Of a stretch of DNA of 64,000 nucleotides, positions 57,034 through 64,000 are shown in pieces. The stretch's first letter is position 1. Every line of letters starts with the position of its first letter. Under the pieces are notes generated by a model that was not told the origin of the DNA, ran no database searches, and saw only the letters and a list, made by a program, of their open reading frames with translations. Location of the stretch: assembly GCF_003584645.1 (NCBI RefSeq), contig NZ_AP017928.1, positions 1,080,981 to 1,144,980 on the forward strand. Reading direction: 5' to 3'. A program made the translations under genes and the position numbers. The stretch is from Methylocaldum marinum. Its GTDB lineage: Bacteria > Pseudomonadota > Gammaproteobacteria > Methylococcales > Methylococcaceae.

Positions 57034-57267
57034 ATGCAAGCACGATTCGTTTTCCCTGCTCTACTACCCTTGGTGCTGATGGGATGCGAGCAATCCGATC
57101 AACAACCCAGCATGCCGCCAAAGGATCCCGCTACCCCAATGTCGGCTCCAGCCCCGACCCCGCCGGCACCCCCAGCGGAACGCCCCCCCATTCCGGAACC
57201 CACACCCGCTCCGGAATCCGCACCCGACGATCCGTCTTTACCACCGGACAGCGATTCGTCTCTTTAA
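57034..57267 (+). CDS. Proline-rich lipoprotein
   Basis: This 77-residue protein has a lipoprotein leader with lipobox (LVLMGC, cysteine at residue 18) and a mature part dominated by Pro, Ala, Ser and Asp/Glu (PAPTPPAPPAERPPIPEPTP). GGGAGG before the ATG is a clear ribosome-binding site. It is likely a small, disordered, envelope-anchored peptide. No family name is known to me. Confidence 0.65.
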   Translation: MQARFVFPALLPLVLMGCEQSDQQPSMPPKDPATPMSAPAPTPPAPPAERPPIPEPTPAPESAPDDPSLPPDSDSSL

Positions 57268-57862
57268 AGGACAGTGACTCCGGCGTCCGTCGGCCGTGTA
57301 CGGAATGGTCTTGGGAGGATTGCCGGATCGGACTATGGCCTGCGGGAGAGGGCTTTCGCCCGGGATCGAGCTGATGCCGCGTGCTAAAGCCCGCTCCCGC
57401 ACCGGGGATATCGCCGTCAATCCTTAAACCTCGGCCGTTGGGCTATGGCTGCATGTAAACCGCTCAGGCGACCGGACCGGGAAAACACGAAACCTGGCAT
57501 CACCGTCCTCGACACCTCGTGTTTCCGGTCGGTCGAGGAAGTGGGCCAAGTTCGCCTTTCCTCGCGCGGCATCGTGTCGAATCCGGGTATGTCAAACCCG
57601 GAGGAATTTCCCAACCTCGTCCCGTCCTGGTTCGAAAGAGCACGCCAAGCCGACGCTCGCTGATCGAAGCCGTTCCGGATGGCGTGGCCGGCGACTGGCG
57701 CCCCAATTTCGGCTTGACCGAGGAGAAAGGCCGACCCCGGTCGAGATACGCTGTAATCTGCGCGCCAAGGTCAGGGCAATGTCGGAGACCTCGCTGTATC
57801 GATGCCTTTCGGCCCGAGGCCAGGATCGGGCGTAAGCCCCTTGCCGCCGGCACTACACAGGA
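57268..57862. other. Gene-poor intergenic region
   Basis: I see no gene I can support in these 595 bp. Frames present on both strands are short, Arg/Pro-rich, and lack motifs. The base composition is GC-rich. It forms the start of the degraded accessory zone that continues to the window end. Confidence 0.35.
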
Positions 57863-58075
57863 TCAAGAGACTACAGAGAGAAAACGGAACAATTCACGAA
57901 TGAAATGGCGGGCAATGTTCGTGCAGTCCTCGCAACTCGATGCCAGGTAGGCGACTGCTATAACCAGTATCAGGGCGAAAACAGCAAGTATCCAAACGCG
58001 TGCCGTCATAGTCGTGGTTACCGGATAGTCGGGGAATTGGATTTCATGCCGCGACTCGGTCCGCGGACTGGACAT
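57863..58075 (-). CDS. Possible small membrane protein
   Basis: This 70-residue frame has one clear hydrophobic segment (about residues 28-47, RVWILAVFALILVIAVAYL) with a charged N-terminus and a Cys-containing C-terminal tail. An alternative ATG at 58090 gives 75 residues. No good Shine-Dalgarno is seen, and the upstream part of the frame overlaps the dispersed repeat. It may be a real small gene or a remnant; confidence is low. Confidence 0.35.
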   Translation of the reverse strand: MSSPRTESRHEIQFPDYPVTTTMTARVWILAVFALILVIAVAYLASSCEDCTNIARHFIRELFRFLSVVS

Positions 58076-58093
58076 AGAAAATGAACCCATGGA

Positions 58094-58227
58094 CCGGCGT
58101 TTCCACCCATGATTCGTCATCTCGCAATACGCGTGGCAACGCGGTTCAAGCGCGCGCGGACTTCGCCCGGTAGGGTCAATCAGTCCCGACGGTCTTGATC
58201 GCCGAGGAAAATAGCCTCCCGGCGATC
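58094..58227. repeat. Dispersed ~135-bp repeat, copy A
   Basis: The stretch begins CCGGCGTTTCCACCCATGATTCG and ends CCTCCCGGCGATC. The same order of blocks, with scattered changes, recurs at 61371-61506. The outer blocks are almost identical and the middle is diverged. It does not look like coding sequence and has no transposase. Confidence 0.6.
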
Positions 58228-58404
58228 GGCGCGCGACGTGACGTGAAAAAGCCAGCCCGCCAGTTCGATGCAAAGTGGTCTTGCCATGTGGGGCAGTGTA
58301 GGACGAGAGTGCTCGATTGGGAGAGTAGCTACGAGAATCCCGATGAATCAATACGTCTCGCAGCCCTTGCAGAACCGGACTCGGAGCGTTACACCATCCG
58401 GCTC

Positions 58405-59257
58405 TCAGCTTGAGTCATCCACAGTGGTTTGGGGTATAAGATTGTGCCGGATTCGCAACGATGGCATCCAGCTTGACAGGACTTCGCTAAACCGATCCCA
58501 CGACACACTGCGCCTCTGGCTGCGCCGGTTTAGCCCTTTGAATAGCAACCGGCTGATCCGGTAGGCATAGGTGCGTACTTGGCGGATATTACCGCTAACC
58601 GCATCGTACCCGACCTGCCCTTGCAGGTGCGGACATAGCGTTTCTCAAACCACAAATCCAGCACGTAGTGCAGATAAATATTTGCCGGCACTGGCGATAC
58701 GAGGCCGCCTTGCGGCGTCCCGGCTTCGCTGGCGCTGAAGCGCCCGGATTCCAACACGCCTGCTTTGAGAAAGCGCCTGATAATCCGCAATAACGCCGGG
58801 TCTTTGATTCGATGCGCCAGAAATCGCATATCCAGTCGTGACTGACATTGTCAAAGAATCCTTTGATGTCGGCCTCGACGAGCCATTGGGTGTTGTGAGT
58901 GGTGACCCTCCCGCCTAACCGCGCAAGCGCTTGATGTGCGTTACGATCCGGGCGAAACCCGTACGAACAGTTGCGAAATTCAGGCTCCCAGATCGCTTGC
59001 AGTATCCCGGACCGGTTGGGATCGGTAATTTAGACTACGTAGTCCGGCTGACAGCGCTTTAATCCGCTCTTCCACGCCCTGTGCGTATTCCGCTTTACTG
59101 ACCTTGTCGATTCCCGCTGCCTTGTTGCCCGGTTGAGCTTCGAAGCTGTCCATCCGCCTTCGGGATGGCTTAATAATCCCATCAATGCGTTGTACCGCGC
59201 TTGCGGCTGTTGCCGTGCCCACTGTGTGAAATGAATAAGTTCGGTTGTCATGCGCAT
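58405..59257 (-). pseudogene. Degraded group II intron reverse transcriptase/maturase
   Basis: Reading the minus strand from 59257, successive frames give group II intron RT blocks in order: an N-terminal MTTELIHFTQWARQQPQARYNALMGLL, then QPGNKAAGIDKVSKAEYAQGVEERI, VEADIKGFFDNVSHDW (first catalytic Asp), SASEAGTPQGGLVSP, IYLHYVLDLWFEKR, and a C-terminal GLNRRSQRRSVSWDRF. At least three frameshifts separate them, and the YADD segment with the other two catalytic aspartates is missing. The gene cannot make active enzyme. The intron RNA part probably lies upstream at 59.3-59.8 kb. Confidence 0.85.
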
Positions 59258-59886
59258 AGTCCGCTCGGTGTCGGGGCATGTTTCCCCTATCCCCTATCCC
59301 CTATCCCTTATCTCAAACCGGCACCCCTTTGCTCCCGCAGCATTACCCGCATTCTTCGCTACCATGGGTGCCTCCGACTTCCTCTCGCCACTGTTTCCGT
59401 CCTTGCTGTTCAGGCTTGTCGGGACATGCGCCGACGAGGGGATCTCCTGGGTTACTGCCCATTCTTATTGTCTGGCTCGAAGCGGCCTACGATCCCGGGT
59501 GGTCGCGACATTCTCACCATAACCAAGGTCGCGCTGTTGCCTGCTGGCGTCTTGATACCATCGGCCCTTTCCAATACGGTCATTTCGGGACTCTACACCT
59601 TCACGGTCAGCATGATCCGTTACCATTGCTCCTCGCCTGCTTTCGTGCCTACGCATCAAGCGCACTGTTACCGGTTCGCCTGCAAGGCTCGATACCCAGC
59701 CCGTGGCTAGCGGTTACTGGGGCGGGATTCTCACCCGCTGGAATGTGCAGCATTGCCCAGCCGCAACCAAGACCTGACCCCTTTGTTTCTTTTCTTTGCT
59801 TTGTTTTGCAAGGAGAACATGGGGAACGGCCATAGAAAAGAAACAATCTCTGCCTTCGTATCGCTCATGTCAGCCATGACTCGAAC
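59258..59886. other. Non-coding region with heptamer repeat; possible group II intron RNA remains
   Basis: These 629 bp lie 5' of the dead reverse transcriptase (on its strand) and before the immunity gene. A CCCCTAT heptamer is repeated at 59284-59310 and listed separately. Open frames on the plus strand (for example 59201-59710) have no motif and look like frames inside structured RNA. The 5' RNA domains of the intron are the most likely content, though I could not fix the boundary or domain V. Confidence 0.4.
59284..59310 (-). repeat. G-quadruplex-like heptamer repeat
   Basis: Three tandem CCCCTAT units followed by CCC give, on the minus strand, four runs of three or four G separated by ATA loops. 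This fits an intramolecular G-quadruplex motif. It sits just upstream of the dead reverse transcriptase start. Function is unknown. Confidence 0.6.
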
Positions 59887-60303
59887 TCAGTTCGGTCGTT
59901 CATCATATTCCGAAACCTCCCATCCGATGGATACACAGGCGAAGTAAAGATGCGAACGTCGGATGTCTTCAATGCCCTCCGGAGCATCCGTATAAGGGTC
60001 AAAATCAACAATCAACGATTGGCCAAACTGGACAATTCTGATGCCGTCACTCAACACCTGAATTTGTGAGTTCGCTTTTTCATTGATACAAAATTCCGAA
60101 ACATCTCTAAAGCACATTCGAACATTGACCCACTCGGAGCCTGTAGTCCGTGACTGGTCGCGCACGCCGACGACTATGCTGGCGCATCTAGATCGCCTGG
60201 ATGAGCCCATCTCTACGTCGATCTTCCATACCAAGGAGTCATAGAATTGATAGAAGCGTTCCAGGAAAGGGGCTGCGTCAAGGGACGTCCAAATTGTATT
60301 CAT
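59887..60303 (-). CDS. Putative immunity protein for RHS toxin
   Basis: This 138-residue cytoplasmic protein starts 3 bp after the stop of the RHS toxin fragment, the usual position of a cognate immunity gene. It is mixed alpha/beta with acidic surfaces (FDPYTDAPEGIEDI) and no signal peptide. I do not recognise a named immunity family. Assignment rests on context: small, downstream, and in the same orientation. It appears intact. Confidence 0.6.
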   Translation of the reverse strand: MNTIWTSLDAAPFLERFYQFYDSLVWKIDVEMGSSRRSRCASIVVGVRDQSRTTGSEWVNVRMCFRDVSEFCINEKANSQIQVLSDGIRIVQFGQSLIVDFDPYTDAPEGIEDIRRSHLYFACVSIGWEVSEYDERPN

Positions 60304-60306
60304 GAT

Positions 60307-60618
60307 CTATGTACCTATTGGTCCAGCTGGATTAACTCCGCTCGGTAGCTGCTGCCACTCAGGCGGAATGTGCGGTTTTCCCCTTCCATGTCCAGAGGAA
60401 GGATCGGCCGGCACCGGGAACACGTGACCATGCCCTGAGGGAGCAACCGGGCCGTGGTTCTTGAAATCCACGTGCGCGACAACATTCCCGTTTGCGTCGT
60501 AAATTGCATTCTGAACAGCGTTTCCTGTTCTTGGGTCTATGTGGGTATAAATCGAATTCGGCGGTTGGCCTGACAATGGAGGTTTAACGTGTCCAGACAG
60601 ATGCGGCGAACTTTTAAA
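60307..60618 (-). CDS. RHS/polymorphic toxin C-terminal domain (5'-truncated)
   Basis: The open frame of 103 residues ends in a compact domain: IYTHIDPRTGNAVQNAIYDANGNVVAHVDF, then GHGHVFPVP, GHGRGKPHIPPEWQQLP and PIGT. The YDANGN unit is RHS-like, and the histidine-rich tail recalls the polymorphic toxin type 24 group (from memory, not searched). The 5' end is lost at the IS200 hairpin; no good start codon exists, so this piece is probably not made on its own. The putative immunity gene follows by 3 bp. Confidence 0.65.
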   Translation of the reverse strand, partial: FKSSPHLSGHVKPPLSGQPPNSIYTHIDPRTGNAVQNAIYDANGNVVAHVDFKNHGPVAPSGHGHVFPVPADPSSGHGRGKPHIPPEWQQLPSGVNPAGPIGT

Positions 60619-60624
60619 TCAGCT

Positions 60625-60645
60625 ACCACCCGCAGAGCGGGTGGT
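60625..60645. repeat. IS200-type end hairpin
   Basis: A perfect 9-bp stem (ACCACCCGC / GCGGGTGGT) with AGA loop marks the right end of the second IS200-type element. It corresponds in position to the hairpin at 10198-10216 of the first element but differs in sequence. Confidence 0.65.
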
Positions 60646-60689
60646 TTGATGAAGGCCCGCTGAGGGGGCCGAAAAACGGATGAAAGGGC

Positions 60690-61070
60690 CTAAAGACCCT
60701 GGATGTGCAGTTGCTCGATGCGCCTCTCCTCAGCTTCCTGATGACGGATATAGGCTCGAATCACTTGCTCATCCAATCCCACAGTGCTGACGCAATACCC
60801 CTTGGCCCAGAAATGTAGCCCCGTGAAGTTTCGCTTCTGTCCCAAGAATTCCCGATGGATACGGACCGCGGATTTCCCTTTCAGAAAGCCCACCGTATAG
60901 GCCACGCTGAACTTCGGCGGAATACTCAAGCACAGATGAATGTGATCCGGCATCGCGTGCCCTTCCACCAACTCGATGCCCACTTGGCGGCACAACTCGC
61001 GGAAAATCCCCCCGATCCGTCGCCGCAACGTTCCATAGATTGCCCGGCGCCGGTATTTGGGCACAAACAC
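60690..61070 (-). CDS. tnpA: IS200-family transposase, N-terminus replaced by RHS sequence
   Basis: The frame shows the IS200 TnpA body: KYHVVFVPKYRRR, HUH pair in PDHIHLCLSIPPKF, and the catalytic Tyr in VIRAYIRHQE. The first roughly 15 residues of the normal protein are absent. Instead the frame continues upstream into RHS-like sequence until a TGA at 61218-61220. A GTG at 61070 is the only internal start. The left IS end is therefore deleted or recombined. Catalytic residues survive, but activity is doubtful. Confidence 0.8.
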   Translation of the reverse strand: MFVPKYRRRAIYGTLRRRIGGIFRELCRQVGIELVEGHAMPDHIHLCLSIPPKFSVAYTVGFLKGKSAVRIHREFLGQKRNFTGLHFWAKGYCVSTVGLDEQVIRAYIRHQEAEERRIEQLHIQGL

Positions 61071-61094
61071 AACATGGTACTTGCAGTACCATTT

Positions 61095-61217
61095 CAGGTT
61101 GCCGTTGGCGTCGTAGGCGAAGCGTTCGATCCAGGGCTTGTCGCCGCCGTCCGGGTCCGGGAGCGCCTTTTCGACGATGCGGCCGAGGGGGTCGGCTGCC
61201 GCGCTCGTTGGGCTTGA
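61095..61217 (-). pseudogene. RHS-repeat core remnant
   Basis: In the same frame as the transposase, the minus strand reads AADPLGRIVEKALPDPDGGD, then KPWIERFAYDANGNL, both typical of RHS repeat units (DPLGR and YDANGNL). A TGA at 61218-61220 cuts it upstream, and the IS200 body begins right after NGNL. With the toxin tail at 60307-60618 this is the remains of one RHS gene split by the IS. Confidence 0.7.
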
Positions 61218-61370
61218 TCAACCCGACGTGGCTAAGCGAACGGTGAGGTGGCGTTCGTTGAACAGATCGGAGTAGTCGAAGCGGTCGTCTATAAGCCTCG
61301 GTCGCCCCAAGGGTGGGCCACCGTCGGCGGCCGAAGGCCAGTTGGTGCCTCACGTTCGCCAGATTGGCAT

Positions 61371-61506
61371 CCGGCGTTTCCACCCATGATTCGTTATCTC
61401 GCAATATGCGTGGCAACGCCGGCTGAAATGCGCGCAGACTTCGCTCAAGAAAGTCAGCCAGCCTAATTTGATCCTAGTCGTAACGAAAAATGGCCTCCCG
61501 GCGATC
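61371..61506. repeat. Dispersed ~135-bp repeat, copy B, ending at IS66
   Basis: This matches copy A at 58094-58227: it starts CCGGCGTTTCCACCCATGATTCG and ends CCTCCCGGCGATC. The first base of the second IS66 element follows immediately, so the IS lies at or in the repeat edge. Confidence 0.6.
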
Positions 61507-61585
61507 GTAAGCGTCCGGCTGTCCGCATAATTCCCACCGATTAGCGCCTGAGTCACAGTATCGCCATATTCCCGAAGAGGAGGAG

Positions 61586-61888
61586 ATGGCGATGACGAAA
61601 CAAGAACGAGAGATGCATTGGCGGGTCCTGCTGGAGCAACAGGCAGGGAGTGGGTTGTCGGTGCGCGCTTGGTGTGCGCGCGAGGCGGTCAGCTATGCGG
61701 CGTTCATCTACTGGCGTCGACGCGTAGCGCAGCCAGCGGTGGTGGCGCCACTGACGTTGATGCGGGTAGATGGCGGTGAGACAGCAGTCGGTGGTCTGTG
61801 GTTGTCGGTGGGCGGGGTTCGCATCGAGGTGAAACCGGGGTTCGATGCCGGGTTGTTGAAGCAGGTGGTGGCCGCATTGGTCTCGTGA
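61586..61888 (+). CDS. tnpA: IS66 TnpA (HTH protein), copy 2
   Basis: This 100-residue protein is identical to the TnpA of copy 1. It has the N-terminal helix-turn-helix of IS66 Orf1 (LSVRAWCAREAVSYAAFIYW). The stop overlaps the tnpB start (TGATG). Confidence 0.92.
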   Translation: MAMTKQEREMHWRVLLEQQAGSGLSVRAWCAREAVSYAAFIYWRRRVAQPAVVAPLTLMRVDGGETAVGGLWLSVGGVRIEVKPGFDAGLLKQVVAALVS

Positions 61889-62229
61889 TGCTGGCGACGA
61901 TTCTGAGTGCGGCGGCGGTGTATGTGGTGGCCGAGCCGGTCGATTTGCGCAAGTCCATCGATGGTTTGGCGCTGGCGGTGGAGAGCAGTCTGGGGCATTC
62001 GCCGTTATCGGGTGCGGTGTTCGTGTTTTTCAACCGGGGCCGGGACAAGGTGAAGCTGTTGTGGTGGGATCGTCACGGTTTCTGGCTGGCCTACAAGCGG
62101 CTGGAGAAAGGCCGCTTCCGCAAGCCGGTTCAGGGGACGATTTCGCGCTCGGACCTGCTGCTGTTGCTGGAAGGCGTGGACCTGACGGTGGCCCGTTTCC
62201 GCGCGGTTCGCGCGGGTCGGGTCGGCTGA
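61888..62229 (+). CDS. tnpB: IS66 accessory protein TnpB, copy 2
   Basis: This 113-residue IS66 Orf2 protein (VDLRKSIDGLALAVESSLGHSPLSG) differs from copy 1 at one noticed residue (His for Tyr in LGHSPLSG). Its ATG overlaps the tnpA stop, fixing the start. Confidence 0.92.
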   Translation: MLATILSAAAVYVVAEPVDLRKSIDGLALAVESSLGHSPLSGAVFVFFNRGRDKVKLLWWDRHGFWLAYKRLEKGRFRKPVQGTISRSDLLLLLEGVDLTVARFRAVRAGRVG

Positions 62230-62287
62230 GTCGAAAGTGCCTGAAACCCGCATCAGAGCTGGGCTTTCGGGTGGTCCACCGGGTATA

Positions 62288-63799
62288 ATGGCAGCCATGA
62301 ATGCCGCCGCTCTCGCCGAAGAAAATCGTACTCTAAAGGCCACCCTGGCCCAGCGCGAGGCGCGCATCGAACGGCTGGAATTCGACCTGGCGCAGCTGAA
62401 GAAGCTGCTGTTCGGCGCCCGTTCCGAGCGACTGGCGACCCTCCCCGACATCGACCAACTGCCGCTGTGGGATGAGGTGCCCGAGGACGCCCCCGTCGCC
62501 AGTCCGGTGGCGTTCAAGACGGTGGTGGTGCAATCGCCCGCCAAGAATCAACCGAAGCGCACCGCACTGCCGGCGCATCTGCCGCGAGAGATCGTGGTAT
62601 TGCCGTTGTCGGCACAAGACCGGCAGTGTCCTGCCTGCGGTGAGGAACGGCCGGTGATCGGCTACGAAAGCTCCGAACGCTTGGATTACGTCCCGGCGCA
62701 ACTGAAGGTCGTGGAAACGCGGCGGGAAAAGTGCGCCTGCGCGAAGTGCCAAGGGCAGTTGACCACGGTACCGGCCCCGCCGCAAATCATCGAGCAGGGC
62801 ATCCCTCTGCCGGGTCTTCTGGCACATCTGCTGATGGCCAAATACGGCTATCACCTGCCGCTGTACCGCATCGAGCAAATCTTTGCCCACCAGGGTGTCC
62901 CCATTGCCCGCACCACGTTGTGCGACTGGGTCATCCAGAGCGGCTGGCAGCTGCAGCCCTTGGTCGAGCGGATGCTGGCGTTGCTCAAGCAACAGCCGGT
63001 GATCTTCTCGGACGACACCACTGTGGCGGTGCAGGACCGCGGCAAGACGCGGGAAACCCGGTTTTGGGTATACGCCGGCCACTCGCCGCCCATCGTCGTC
63101 TATGACCACACCGAAACCCGGGCGGGCAAGCATCCCAAGGCCAAACTGGAAGGCTACAGCGGCTACCTGCAGGCGGACGCCTATGCCGGTTACGACCAGA
63201 TCTTCGCCGCAGGCAAGGTCCTGGAAGTGGCGTGCTGGGCGCATGCGCGCCGCAAGTTCTTCGAGATTGCCCGACAGACCGAGAACGGCAAGCGCATCAG
63301 CGCCCATGAGGCCTTGGAGTACATCGGCCGGCTCTACGCCATCGAACGGGAGGCCAAGGAACAGCAACTCGACGCCGAAGGCACCCGAAAGCTACGGCAG
63401 GAACAGGCGCGGCCGATCCTGGCCGAGTTCAAGGCCTGGCTCGAAGACCGGCTGCGCCAGCTGGCGCCCAAGACCCCCACTGCCCAGGCCATCGGCTATG
63501 CCCTCAAGAACTGGCCGGCGCTGGAGCGCTATACCGAAGACGGTCGCCTGGAGATCGACAACAACCGCAGTGAGCGGGCGATCCGCCCCCTCACCATCGG
63601 CCGCAAGAACTGGCTGTTCCTCGGCTCGCCCAAGGGCGGCCAGGTCGCCGCCACGGTGTTCAGCCTCATCCAAACCTGCAAGGAACTCGACCTCAACCCA
63701 GAGGCCTACCTGAAAGACGTCCTGACCCGTTTACCCACCACCAAGCAGAGGGAGATCGACAGCCTGCTACCCCACAACTGGAAACCAGCCAACGTATAA
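62288..63799 (+). CDS. tnpC: IS66 family transposase TnpC, copy 2
   Basis: This roughly 503-residue DDE transposase is nearly identical to copy 1 through the catalytic core. Its C-terminus departs (KELDLNPEAYLKDVLTRLP...HNWKPANV against KELGINPEAYLKDVLNRLP...HNCKLPGA), matching the DNA breakpoint near 63565. The frame is open and all IS66 motifs are present, so it may be functional. The start may be 62288 or 62297. Confidence 0.92.
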   Translation: MAAMNAAALAEENRTLKATLAQREARIERLEFDLAQLKKLLFGARSERLATLPDIDQLPLWDEVPEDAPVASPVAFKTVVVQSPAKNQPKRTALPAHLPREIVVLPLSAQDRQCPACGEERPVIGYESSERLDYVPAQLKVVETRREKCACAKCQGQLTTVPAPPQIIEQGIPLPGLLAHLLMAKYGYHLPLYRIEQIFAHQGVPIARTTLCDWVIQSGWQLQPLVERMLALLKQQPVIFSDDTTVAVQDRGKTRETRFWVYAGHSPPIVVYDHTETRAGKHPKAKLEGYSGYLQADAYAGYDQIFAAGKVLEVACWAHARRKFFEIARQTENGKRISAHEALEYIGRLYAIEREAKEQQLDAEGTRKLRQEQARPILAEFKAWLEDRLRQLAPKTPTAQAIGYALKNWPALERYTEDGRLEIDNNRSERAIRPLTIGRKNWLFLGSPKGGQVAATVFSLIQTCKELDLNPEAYLKDVLTRLPTTKQREIDSLLPHNWKPANV

Positions 63800-63860
63800 G
63801 GTCCTGACGGTTAACTGTTCGGCGGCATCAGGAAAAGACTGTCCTCCAGCGGACGCTTAC

Positions 63861-64000
63861 GCGTGTCGGACTGCATGACCTTCCCCTTTGTTAAACTGCT
63901 TATATTTCATTAGAGTTGTTTCAGATGCTAAACAATTGTAAATCAACAGATTTTATAGTTCTAAAGCCCGGCGGAAAGTGAGAAAAAATAATCCACGAAG
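63861..64000. other. Window end, AT-rich non-coding
   Basis: No gene is seen in the last 140 bp beyond the IS66 terminus. The stretch is AT-rich compared with the rest of the window. Confidence 0.4.

Larger units (their letters stand above)
61507..63860 (+). mobile_element. IS66-family element, copy 2 (mosaic)
   Basis: This 2354-bp element carries tnpA, tnpB and tnpC on the plus strand and is bounded by GTAAGCGTCC (61507) and GGACGCTTAC (ending 63860). Over about 2.05 kb it is nearly identical to copy 1. From about 63565 to the right end it diverges abruptly, including the last tnpC codons and the terminal repeat. Flanks CGGCGATC and GCGTGTCG do not match, so no target duplication is present. 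A hybrid formed by recombination between related IS66 elements is the best reading. Confidence 0.9.

Noticed and set aside
59201-59710. 169-residue frame on the plus strand near the dead reverse transcriptase
   Set aside because: Overlaps the G-quadruplex repeat and probable intron RNA; the sequence has no protein-like domain pattern.
60769-61416. 215-residue frame across the RHS/IS200 junction in another frame
   Set aside because: The real frame is the one carrying the RHS units and the transposase motifs; this one is Arg/Pro-rich shadow.
61499-63868. Target-site duplication around IS66 copy 2
   Set aside because: The 8-bp flanks CGGCGATC and GCGTGTCG do not match, so no duplication is claimed.
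1-64000. CRISPR array or rRNA genes
   Set aside because: No regularly spaced repeat-spacer pattern and no rRNA-like conserved sequence was seen; the iteron arrays are too short and closely spaced to be CRISPR.

Overview
The window looks like a chromosomal stretch of a gammaproteobacterial methylotroph, most likely a Methylococcales-type methanotroph. This rests on gene content and order: a divergent mtdA / fchA pair for C1 oxidation, a Cys-rich copper storage protein of the Csp type, a copper-linked HvfABC-like cluster, and typical gammaproteobacterial blocks (lptM-lysA-dapF-DUF484-xerC; truA-trpF-trpB-trpA-accD-folC-dedD-cvpA-purF-metZ). No methane monooxygenase or methanol dehydrogenase gene lies in the window, so the assignment is inference.

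Layout. 1-7.5 kb is an accessory, plasmid-like region. It has an HTH regulator divergent from a Lon-like AAA+ ATPase that lacks a protease domain, a tightly overlapping five-gene operon (membrane protein, lipoprotein, secreted protein, SLOG/YpsA-like protein, small protein), an XRE regulator, an iteron origin with repA, and an AlpA-like regulator. 7.9-9.9 kb holds a compact MNIO (DUF692) RiPP cluster with a precursor carrying EGKCG-type motifs. An IS200-type element follows at 10.2-10.8 kb. 11-27.8 kb is mostly housekeeping: REC-HPt protein, orn, M48 protease, rsgA, DUF2333, xerC, DUF484, dapF, lysA, lptM, mutY, yggX, an L,D-transpeptidase, rdgC, and a Lon-family protease followed by a stress-type protein. 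A complete IS66-family element with a perfect 8-bp target duplication (28.0-30.4 kb) sits just upstream of the csp gene. Four tRNA genes (Lys, His, Arg, Pro) follow, then fchA / mtdA. 33.4-56.6 kb is core metabolism: ispG, acnB, ugd, metZ, purF, cvpA, dedD, folC, accD, trpA/B/F, truA, gltA, and an Uup-type ABC-F ATPase.

57-64 kb is a degraded accessory zone. It contains a proline-rich lipoprotein, a broken group II intron reverse transcriptase, a G-quadruplex-like heptamer repeat, an RHS toxin tail with its putative immunity gene, an IS200 transposase fused to RHS remnants, a dispersed ~135-bp repeat, and a second, mosaic IS66 copy.

The most interesting parts are the HvfABC-like copper RiPP cluster, the plasmid-like origin region with two iteron-type arrays of the same 22-bp spacing and an unassigned AAA+/SLOG/envelope gene set, and the RHS toxin-immunity remnant. 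All functional calls are from reading translations and motifs; no database search was run.
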